Below, in pieces: positions 37,601-49,600 of a DNA stretch of 64,000 bases. The position numbers and the translations under genes were made by a program. The notes under the pieces are model-generated. The model ran no database searches, had not been told where the DNA came from, and saw nothing but the letters and a program-made list of their open reading frames with translations. The DNA is taken from NCBI GenBank assembly GCA_944472135.2, contig OX235262.1, positions 44,815,804 to 44,879,803 of the forward strand. Reading direction: 5' to 3'. The stretch is from Trichobilharzia regenti. Taxonomy: Eukaryota > Platyhelminthes > Trematoda > Strigeidida > Schistosomatidae. The first letter of the stretch is position 1, and each line of letters opens with the position of its first letter.

Positions 37601-40600
37601 TCTGTGAGATCCAGAACGCCCATTCCCTGCTGTTTGAGACTTGTATCTAAATTACAATGAATGTTGACGTTGCCACTGAGAGTCATGGTTGTTGAGATCC
37701 ATGTATTAAGCAACAGGTTTCAAATGCTAATTGAAAATATCTGCTTTGTGTAGCACAACAAAATGCGACAAAATAAGATTGGATTTATTTTCTTCGCCAT
37801 TAAACTGCTCTCCTACCTTATTACGCAGGATGTTAAAGGTTGTCAGCAGGGTAAGCTACGTGCCACTTAACCAGCTTGTTAATATTCTGGTTGACAGGCA
37901 CATGGACTCATGAGAAAAATGGGCTAAATCCATTTTATCTAACTCACACTACCACCCTCTTCATTCACAACTCTCCCCTTGTATCTCTTCAGGCAAAACC
38001 AGAAGTCTATATAGAAAACTATATGCTCGCACTAATAAGTACAAAAACTCAACCATAACCTACTCAGCTCGTGTTCTGTGCGATAAAGAAAGCATTAGGC
38101 TTGAAACCTTTAACTTATTAAATAGTCAGTAGAACAACTGGATCTCGTCTTTCCAAATCATATCATTTATAGGTACAACGTTTACTTTCTTTCTTTTCTT
38201 TTCTCTTTTTCTTCTGTTATGTGCTGCTTTGTTTCTTTCCTCTGCTTACGCCAGTAAATATGCTAGCATCTACTTTTCTAACACCTTTAAACACTCTGTT
38301 CAATTATGGCTTTGCTACCGACATGCCAATATGTTGTTGTCATAATGAACTGAGATTTCCTTAATCTATGTAGAACTTTATTTATTTATTGATAATGTAC
38401 TAACTGGATGCAATACTGTAGTAAAAATGCTGAGAAGTCCATTCTGTATCACAAGTACTGTTTTGGAATAAAGCAAATTATTATTACCATTATTAATATT
38501 ATTATTATGAAAGTTATTGGTCTTGGTAAAGTTTTTAGTCATTCAGGTGTTGGTTTACGAAGATTTGATTGGTTACATGATTTCTCATGATTTCATCATG
38601 ACCTGACATCGGTTAGAGAACCACTTCAAAACCTGGTCATAGTCATTTATCTTTGAGTAACTTATGATTTGCTTATACTCATTCTTTATGAAGCTGTGTA
38701 GGTAGGTCATTGATGTAGATACTCGACTTTTTCAACTAGTGTATCCCGGGTTCAAAACTCTCTCAATCTATAGAGCGATTCGGACGATCAGTTAGTATCA
38801 CTAGCTCTCTCTCTCTCTCTCACACACAGTAGACCTTATTACCGACTGTATGAGGCTGTAATTGATTGTTGAGTGCTATTTCTCCGCCTTTTTCCTTAAC
38901 ACTCATCTTTTATATTATTATTTATTGATTTCAGATCAAATGCACAACTAACAGCTGAACTGTCTCCTGTAGATTCTATGAAGCGTTTAACCTCTGATTT
39001 ATCTATGAAAATTAAATGGACAACTAAAGATAAACATGTTGGCGGTTTAGGTTGGATACCAAATAGGCAAACACAATGTAAACGTTTAAGTGAGTCAAAA
39101 CATTCAGTAGGTGGTGATAAAGAAGGAGAAGAAGAAGAAGGAGAGGGGCATGTAATTACTGATGATGATGAAATTCTTAAAGCACTTCCAGGCTTAAAGA
39201 AAAGTCGATTAATCGGTGATCATTGTACGTTTACCTTTTGCTTAAAAAGTGCTATTTGTTTGTTTTTATGGAATGTCTTCTTAATATACCTATTGAGTAA
39301 AATACTAATAGATGTGAAATTAATCGAATTTAGCGGCTTAGAGATTGACTTGTTACCAAGGCACTTATTTCGGAAGTATCATCAGCCCCAACGGGTTGAT
39401 CTCTGACGAAATCTCAGAACGGATACACAGAGCTAGTTTTGCATATGCCAGTTTACGCCGTCTCTGGCGTAGACGTGATATCCGACTATCGACCAAAGGG
39501 CGGGCAACTCGAACTGCTGCACTTCGGTGCCAAGTTCTATGTTGAATCCAGACAGACAGGGTGTACTGCTCATCAGTCCTCTCCGTTCTCCTTTATGGCC
39601 ATTGAGAGTGGAAGACATGAAAAGGCTGGCTAGCTGTCTTTGATCATAGGTGCCTGCGTTCTATCTCCCGTGTGAAGTGGTATAATAAGGTGAGGAATAT
39701 TGAGGTTAGGCTTCGGTCGAGTGCTAGATAGGTAGGAGGGGAAATCAATCGACGAGGCTGTGAAATTACATCGACTGAGATGGTTAGGACATGTGTTACG
39801 TATCCAGGCCTAGTCATCGCCTTCCTCGATTGACGAGCAATGTTAGCTGACAGGCTGGAAAAGAGCTAGCTAGTGGCGGTCAAACTAAAACATGGCACCA
39901 GTCAATGAAATCTACAACAGTTAGTTTAAGCTAGCCAGTCACGTAGGAAGGTGTAGACTTCCTGACTGGTTGGGTTGGGGTTCTCGGGACGGTAAAAACC
40001 AATGGTTGGAAACTATTGGTGACATGGCTCAAAGTGATCGTTGTCAATGGCTGGCGCAGATGCATCCACTCCTTATGACTTATGATTTCCAATGAAACTG
40101 TTTTGTTCTTCGTTATTACTCTTCCTTTGTCTGACACCTCTGTATACTGTGTGTGTTATGCATTTCTTGTACTTTCTTCTGTTTGTTTGTGTGCTACAAG
40201 GGCGGGTTGTGGTGACTCGAACTTCTGCATATATGTGCAAAGTTCTATGTTAAAAACAGATAAGGCACAGTCTTGTTGACTTAGAGTATGCGGTTGTTAT
40301 CTTCCTAGATGAAGATGCTAATAATATACAGTCTTCTGAACGTTTTGTAAACACAAACCTTTGTATGTTTGACATGTGATTCGCACCTGGATACAAAAGA
40401 CTGGTGTTGTTATTTGCTTACTTACGTCATCTCTGTCGTAAACATGATATCCGACTATCGAGCAAAGGATGTGTATACTGCACAACAGTTCTCCGTGTCC
40501 TCCTGTATTGCTGTGAGACATGACTATTGAAAGTAGAAGACATAAAAAGGTTAATTTTCTTTGATCACACTTGCTTGCATTTTATCTCCAATGTTAAGTT

Positions 40601-43600
40601 GTATAATATGGTGACTAAGATGAGTATAATTCTAGATAAAAAGGAGGGCAAGTCGGTTGACAAGTTTGTGAATGTGAATTGACTGAGATGGCTAGAACAC
40701 GTGCTACACATATCGAGTCATTGTCATGCTCGTTGAGCAATCTTAGCTGACATACGATTAGATTGAAGAAGGTTTGGGTATGGTCAAACCAAAACATAGC
40801 ATTAATCCATGAAGTCTTTGACTTTTGGTTTCAGTCGCGTATGGCGATGTAGACTGATTGGTTGGGGTCCTCAAAATTCTAAGAATCAATAGTTGGAGAC
40901 TATTGGTGATGTGGCTCAAAATCGATCTGTGAATGGCACAGATTCATTCACTCTTTGTAATATCCCAGATTCATTAATTTCTTATGATTTTCCTCTGTTA
41001 TTATCCTCTCTTCTCGACCATTTTTGTGTTACATGGAGTGTAGCAATTTGAACCACTGCATTTCTTAGCAAAGTTCTATGTTGGAACTCAGCCAGTCAGT
41101 CAATTACAAACTGACATCAGTTGAAGATTCTTTTTAGATAAAGCAATACGAAGACGTAATTTGTCTGAATCGTGTAATTTATTTATTTACTAAACACATT
41201 TCGAACAATCTGATCACACATGGGCTCGTCATAGGATTATATGTGAAATTAATAAAGAGTTAAGAGGTGAGATAATAGACTTAGATCAAGTTAAAAGGAC
41301 GTATTGGAGGTCAAAATAACAGTGAAGATCACTAAACCAAATAAGAGAGGTAATAGTACATCTACCCTGACTGGTATCAAAACAAAGTTTACCAAGGAAG
41401 GTTTAGTGTGATGACGAATTGCTTTTGAAGCATAAAGGTGGTGTAAAATTCCTATTTGCTAGGGCTTCCACAAACTTTAAGATACGCTCCAAACACGTTT
41501 TACAGATAGGTTTAAAAGACGTGTAAACGTCAATTTTATGTCCTCTCTCTATAATATGTTTCGCAGTATAGGAGCCAGGTTGTCTGTTCTCATTACTGAT
41601 GGATTCTGGGGATTCTATTTGCTGCTGAAACCAGCCCTTATTTGCAGATATCGATGATTCCCCCCTATGTATGTGTGTTCACACGTACATTCAGACTAGT
41701 AAATACAGTGGAATGTGACATCATTTTTCGCATGTCTTAAGGGCTTAGATGGATATATCGGCTTCACATTCACAATTATTCTGATCTTAGCTGCATGGAA
41801 ATTCTTTCTAACCACAGCGTTTAATCTTTGTCTAGTAGTCAAGCTGCTATGATCACCCATGTAGGGTAGCTTGTTATATTCGTCTTTCTTAGTGGCGAGT
41901 TGGAGAGTGGGTCTTGGTTTTCTGACTACTTTATATCTCCTGATGAACTTATCTGGTGAATTATTATCAACCAGAGTTTCTGTCAACTTCCTTTCTTCCT
42001 CATCAAGTGTGCCTTCAGTGCATATTCGTTGGATTCTACTGAACAGGCACCTTACTAAGGCTTTTTTTACCGAACAGAGCGGACTGGAGAGACTCAGACA
42101 AGTCCTCATAGAAAATAGACATTCTCCAAGATTTATCGAGAAAAACATGAACTTAAGGCAGGAGCCTGAAAGAAGCCAGACGGTGCCAAAGAAAACTGCT
42201 ATTTATGAAGGTTGGATTTAGAGGTGACACCGCAGCTGAGATCCTGAAGGACCGCTTATGCGGATCACTGAGAAAAGCATTCTTTGCTGCTGAGCTACAG
42301 ATCAGTTTCTGCAGCCGACTATCTTAAATAGTTTTTTTTAACAGCGATTTATTGTATGATAAGTTTATTTGATATATTTCCATGATAACTGCAACTGAAA
42401 TTGTTCTTTTTGTTTCTTTTTCGTTTAAATATTCGAAGATTACTTAGCACTTAGTGATTCAGATGATGAGGATGATAATACTGTAGGACAACGAAAGGAA
42501 GGATATTCTTCTCAGTCAAAGTCCACTTCATACCAAGTAGGTAAAAAACGAAAGACACGAGATGATGATGACCCGACTTGGAGTATGTCTAGTGAGTTGA
42601 TCTATTACTTTGAAATTTTGCATTATTTTACTCTTTTCATGCTATTCGTTCTGAGTGGAACATAAGGCTTCATACTTAAACGTTTCACTAGTGGTAGTGT
42701 TTTTTCTCTCTACAGGATAGGGTTGCTAGTCTCACATCCAGCCTTTCCACTTCTTCCGAGCTAACTGTCGGCTAGTAAACTGCATGCGATTTACACTGTA
42801 ACTCAATTTCCTATGATTATTGGAAGTTAAACGAATGCACAAGTAATTGATTGTGTAATTGAACTGACTCGGTTCCAAAGAAAACCATCTTCATGAATTT
42901 GGAATTCAAAGGTGAGCAGGCTTCAGATATGCTCAAAAATCGTCTCTGTAAATCAGTCAGCAAGACATTCTTTGCTGCGTAACTACAAATGGTCTTCCCC
43001 AGTCGTAAATTATTCTCATCTCTGTTAAAGATAATCTCCCTCATCTGGCTGCATCCGTGTACATCTATCAGTTCACCTGCTCTTGTAGACCAAGATACAT
43101 TGGTCGTAGCCAGAGAACGCTTTCCATTAGGACACGAGAACATATTCCAGTATGGTTTTACAAAGGAGAAAGGAAGGGTGTGCGAAGTTCTATTCTAGAG
43201 CACTTGATCGACTTTAGTCATTCTACCAACCCTGATCATGATTTTAAGATTATCTATTGAATTCGTGCTAACTTGCCGCGTTTTCTTACATCTTAACTAC
43301 TAAAGACAACAGAAGACTTGGTCATTCATGAATTCAAGTCACACCTCTGTGTACAAAGAAGTATATACATTCCTTCCAACATCAATACATCCTATAAATT
43401 ATTCTATATATGACATTAATTTTTTTGCCATTGACACTTGATATTTAACAATGATTATAATCACAAATATTTCAATTGCATTTCTTAATTTCTTAATACA
43501 AAAAAACCATATCTCTAAAAGATTGCACAACTTGATAATAAATTCCTTGGAAAAGGTCTCTTTGCTGAATATTATATTGTCAATGTTTGATCTAATTCAC

Positions 43601-46600
43601 AAATTGGGGAAAAGTTGCCAGAGTAGAGTTCACATGACAACTGAAATGTATGATCTCAGACATTTAGGTTATATCGTTCAGAATCAGCCTTAGAATCACG
43701 CACACTTTATACTTATCGTAATATCACATTTCAAATTTTTTCTATTCCTTTTTATCTTGTTTTTTAGCATTCGTTTGAAATAGTTTTATTTATTTATCCT
43801 ATGATTATTCCTTCTCTTCTGTGTGTAGATTTTTGAGGTGTGGCAGTTGAATTCAATAGTCTAGTTTGCGTTTTCATCGTTCATAGTATTATTAAAATTG
43901 TCATCTAAAGTGATAACAACCAGTGGTGTCCATCAGGGATGCCCAGTATCCCCGTTTCTCTTTAAATGCATCGTAGATGTACTAATGGATTTAACCGTAA
44001 CTGACTTCAACGACTCAGGGATTGACTTGTTGTTAGCAGGAAATAATCTCGTTGACTTAGGGTATGCGGAGGATACAGTCCACCTAGGTGACAAAATGCA
44101 TTCTTCTGAAGACCTTGAGAAGCAATCTTCGAATATTTGGCATGCAATTCGCTCCCTGTAAACAAAAAATTGCTAAAGAAACTTCAGTATGTTGAACCTC
44201 CTTGCACCAAAAGAAAAAGTCTGTGTAGGAACATGGAACGTCCGAACTATGTACGAGACTGGGAAAGCTGCCCAGATCGCCAACGAGATGAAAAGATACG
44301 GAATACAAGTGCTGGGAATATGTGAGAGCAGATGGAATGGGAGTGGACTCACCAAATTGTCAACAGGTGAGTCAGTGATCTACTCCGGTCACCCAGAAGA
44401 TAACCACACGCACACCGAGGGCGTGGCTATCATGATGTCACCAACGGCAACGAAAGCCCTGATACAATGGGAGGCGATTTCGTCCAGGATAATGACCGCC
44501 AGGTTCAACTCCAAAGGAAGGAAAGTGTCAATCATACAATGTTATGCACCCACAAACAACGCAGACCTCGAGAAGAAAGAAGAATTCTACAGGCAACTAC
44601 AGGCAACAATGGACAATACTCCAGCTGGCGACATGAAAATACTAATGGGAGACATGAACGCCAAACTGGGACCAGACAATACGGGAAGGGAACTCATCAT
44701 GGGTAGAGAAGCTCTAGGAGAAATGAATGAAAACGGAGAACTCTTCGCCGACTTCTGCGCCTTCAACGAACTGGTGATTGGTGGCAGTGTATACAAGCAC
44801 AAAGATATCCACAAGGCTACATGGGTGTCACCAGACGGGCAAACCAAAAACCAAATCGACTTCATCTCAATCTCAAGGAAGTGGAGGCGCAGCCTACTGG
44901 ACACAAAAGCAAGAAGAGGAGCAGACGTTGGCTCAGACCACTATCTCGTACAAGGGACAATCCAAATCAAATTAAAAGCTTTCAGGGAATCAGGAGCTGC
45001 AGATAGACCACAAGCCAAGTTCAACACTCAAAAGCTGAAGGACCAGGCTACAAAGGACATCTTCATTGCAAGCATAAAGGACAAAGCCGAGACACAAATC
45101 AACACTAGCGAAGAGGTCGGCGTTGAAAAGCACTGGAACAACTTGAAAACGGTGTGGAGCCAAACCTGCATAGAAATTCTAGGCAGAAAAAAGAGACAGG
45201 ACAAACAGTGGCTCACTACGGACACTTGGAAACTAATAGAAGAGAGAAGGACAGTGAAGCAAAAGATTATCCAGTGCACGACGAGCAACAAAAACAGGAG
45301 CTGAATGCAAGCTACAATACACTGAACAAAAGAGTGAAGAAAAGTGCCAGGGAAGACAAAAGAAAATATTATGAAACCATGGCAAACGAAGCAGAACAAG
45401 CTGCAGGCAAAGGAGACCTCGCCACACTCTACCAAACAACTAGGAACCTTTCGGGCAAACGTTCGACACAGATTAAGCCAATAAAGGACGACAATGGAAA
45501 GTCAATCACCAAAGAGGTGGAACAGAGAAAGCACTGGGTTGAACACTTCAAAAGACTTCTAAATCGTCCGCCACCTACAACACGTCCAGCAATACCAACA
45601 ACGGAAGCAGAACTACCAGTGAACACTGACCCCCCGACGAAATCAGAAGTCCTGAATGCAATCAAGATGCTTAAAGCTGGGAAAACACCGGGACCAGATG
45701 GAATCCCAGCAGAGGCTTTGAAAATAGACCCAGAGACAACAGCGGACTTGATGACACCACTACTGGAGAAGGTGTGGAAAGAGGGCAAAGTACCCGAGGA
45801 TTGGAAGAACAGTTACTTATTCAAACTTCCAAAGAAAGGAGACTTAAGTCAATGTAAAAACTGGCGTGGAATTATGCTTCTGTCCATTCCAAGCAAGATA
45901 CTAAGTCGCATCATCCTGGAGAGAATCAAACAAGCCCTAGATGAAAAACTTCGTCCGGAACAGGCTGGATTCAGGAGAAACAAATCATGTATTGATCAAA
46001 TCGCCACTCTACGGATCATCATTGAACAAAGCTTGGAATGGCAGTCACCTCTCTATCTCAACTTCATCGACTTTGAAAAGGCCTTCGACAGCGTCGATCG
46101 AGAGGTCATTTGGAAACTACTTCGCTACTACGGGGTCCCATCGACAATTATACACCTCATCCAACAGTTATACGACAATGCTGCATGCCAAGTAATCCAC
46201 AACGGGAAACTTACGGAAGCCTTCGAAGTGAGGACGGGAGTGAGGCAAGGCTGTCTACTATCACCAATGATCTTCCTGATTGCAATTGATTGGATAATGC
46301 GACAGACAACGGCAACCAACGAGGGAACAGGCATAAAATGGACTGACACAAAAGACTTGGAGGATCTGGATTTCGCCGATGATATATGTCTGATTTCCCA
46401 TAAACTGGAAGATATGCAAGTGAAAAGTAACAAGTTGGCAGAAGAAGCATCAAAGATAGGACTTCACGTGAACATAGATAAAACAGAGATGATGAAGATT
46501 CCTAGCCAACATCAACAACACAACAGACCACAATAAGCATAAATGGGAAGAACCTGAAAGAAACAACCTCCTTCACCTACCTGGGAAGCATCGTCTCAAC

Positions 46601-49600
46601 TACAGGCGGAACTGACGAGGACATCAAAGCCAGAATCGGAAAAGCAAGACAAGCTTTCATTACTCTCAAATCTGTGTGGAGGTCAACAGCAATCAGCATC
46701 AAAAATAAGATCCGGATTTTCAACTCCAATGTGAAGTCAGTGCTACTATACGGATCAGAGACTTGGCGAGTCATAAAGAGCATCTCAAACAAACTTCAAA
46801 CCTTCATTAACAACTGTCTCCGCTCAATACTCAAGATCAGATGGCCAGAAAAGATCAGCAACAGGGATCTCTGGGAGCGAACCAATCAGGAACCGATTGT
46901 GAAACAAATAGGCAGAAAGAAATGGAGATGGATTGGCCATACGCTGAGGAAACCATCAAGTGACATCACTAGACAAGCCCTCGAGTGGAACCCGAAAGGG
47001 AGGCGGCGAGTTGGTCGTCCAAGGGTGACTTGGAGGAGGTCATGCGAGGAGGAGATGAAAGCATGTGGACAGACCTGGAGCAGGGTGAAAAAGTTGTCAG
47101 AAAACCGAAGTCAATGGAGGTGCGCAGCTGAAGCCCTATGTTCCTCTAGGAACTAAAGGATACAAATATAAATAATAATAAATTCGCTCCCGCCAAATGT
47201 ATGATGCTGCAACACGACTGAACTACATTGACTCCTAGCTTAGAAATAGGGAGTGAAGTGGTAGAGCACGTTGACCGCTTCATTTATTTCGGCTGTTACA
47301 TCAGCCAGTCCCAGCGGGTTGATCGCTGACGAAATCTCCGCACGGATACAGAGGGCTCGTTTCGCATATTTCAGTTTACGCCGTTTCTGGCGTAGATGTG
47401 ATATCTTGCTGGTTATCAACCAGAGGACGTGTGTACTGCTAAGCAGTCCGCTCTGTCCTCCTCCATGGCCATGAGCGGGACATGGCCATTGGGAGTGAAA
47501 GATATGAAAAGGCTGACTAGTTGTTTTTGATCACAGAGGCCTACATTCTATCTCCCGTGTCAAATGGTATAATAGAATGAGCAGTATTGAGGTTAGGCCT
47601 CAATCGATCGCTAGGTGAGAAAGAGAAATCAATTAATCGACGAGGTTTTCAAGCAGCTGCATCTATTGAGAGAGATGGCTAGAACATAAGTTACGCATGC
47701 ACGCACATATACACGCTTATGATCTTCAATGAAATTGTTTTGTATTTCTTTATTACTCCTTTGTCTCACACCTCTGCTCACTGTTTCTATTATGCTTTTC
47801 TTGTACTTTCTCTTGCTTCGCGTGCTACACGGAATGTGGCGACTTGAACTGCCGCACATTTGTGCAAAGTTCTATGTCGAAAACAGACAGACAGACAGAT
47901 ACACGCTTGCCTAGCCACCACCTTCCTGGACAGCCAATCTTAGCTGACTGACATAGAATGGATCAAGTTGGAAAACAGCTAGTGGTAGTGGCAGTCGTGA
48001 TCAAACCAAAACATGGCTTCATCAGTCAATGAAATCCATAACAGTGAGTTTAAGACACCAAGCACCTAGGCAGTCAGTCACGTAGGGAGGTGTAGACTTC
48101 CTGACTGGTCGGGTGAGGTCCTCCCAATGGTAAGAACCAATGTCTGAAGACAATTAGTGATATGACTCAAAATCGTTCTCAGTGGCTGGCTCAGATGTAT
48201 TCACTCTTTTTGATTTATAATACCCAATAAAACTATATTCTTCTTCTTGCATATAACCACCACTTTTTTCTCCCTCACTCACACTTCTGTTTATTATTTC
48301 TCTTCTTCTTTTGCTTTGTGTGGGAATTCGAACCTCTGCATATCTGTGCAAAGTTCTACGTTGAAAACAGTCAGTCAGTCATCAAATCAATAATAATAGT
48401 TGAATTAACTTATGATTATGATATAATACTATTAGAAGACTATTTGGTTTTATATTTTTGTGCTTGTTTTCGTTGTGTATTATTTGTGTTTAAATTTCTC
48501 TTGTACTTTTACTAACTTTCAATTTAGGTCCTACACGTCGTCGATGTGGAACAGGTAGCTGGAAGTCAAAAGATTCAGGTCCTATTTTTCCAAATCTAAA
48601 GACAGGCAAAACATCACTGGTAAGTATGGGCGTATTTGATCGAGTTAACTTAATTTGAAATTTTAATAAAGAATAATGTGATGGTTAGTAAAGTCAAACA
48701 ACTTTCTAACTTTATTTTTATGTACTAGATGCTAGCTACCTTATAGGAATAATAAAATACGAAGACATACATAGTTCAGAACCTGTGATTTTCCCCATAC
48801 GTTTCGTCGGTTTTGCCTGTTTCACGTCCTTAACGAAGCCTAGAGCAGACTGCCCTGCAGTATACACATTTAACATTTCCACTATATGTGCTCAACTGGG
48901 GAGCCACTGCAGATATATAGTTTAGCGCCCTCTTGTATTCAACAGGGGAGAATAGGGCGACTGCTAGGAATACTGACCCAAAGCGACAACCTATAAAATA
49001 ACCAGCTAGGATAGTCACATGATAAGAAAACACTATTCATTAGAAAAGCGTACTTAAGACGAATAAATGATGAATAGAAACTGATTTAATCAGACTAATT
49101 AATAATCTTTAAAATGCTGTAAAATGTAGGTATCATCAAAATGGGCACTAAATCGTATATTAATTCTTGAACCCTAAATCTAAACTTATCCCTGAATCCC
49201 AACGAAACCGTAATCCTAAGTCTCACTCAAAAGACATGAGAATGGAATTTCATAGCAACTCACTAGTCGAATGAATATTAAAAGGAGGGACCATGTAATC
49301 GATTTTAAGCTTGATCATAAACCGACTTCAGGAAGAGAACCATTGAACACCACAACACACGCGACAGTCGTTTTTTCCTGATTTTGGACTCATCTTTAGT
49401 ATTCAAGTGTTGTTTTGCAGGGATTTGATTGGTTACAGGATTCCACTATGGACTGACATCGGTTAGACAACCATTGGAAGACCTGAGAGTACTGGACAAC
49501 TGTTTCATCAGACTAGCTTGGGACTCTTCATAGTACGCACCCACCGTCAGGGCTGGATCTCAGGACCTTCCGGTTACAATGCGTGCTCATAGAGCATTAA

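Larger units (their letters stand above)
44157..47180 (+). mobile_element. RTE-like family B, full-length non-LTR retrotransposon
   Basis: 3.02-kb element inserted in a family A copy, with the target AATTCGCTCCC duplicated at 44146-44156 and 47181-47191. One EN-RT reading frame is broken twice; ends in an A/T-rich tail (GGATACAAATATAAATAATA). Little 5' leader: the ATG at 44189 is 32 bp in. Best-preserved family B copy in the window. Confidence 0.9.

Noticed and set aside
41871..42221. 116-codon plus-strand open frame
   Set aside because: Shadow of the Penelope-like minus-strand frame over most of its length.
43451..43693. 80-codon open frame between the Penelope fragment and an RTE-like A copy
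   Set aside because: Low-complexity Ile/Leu/Asn composition expected by chance in AT-rich DNA.
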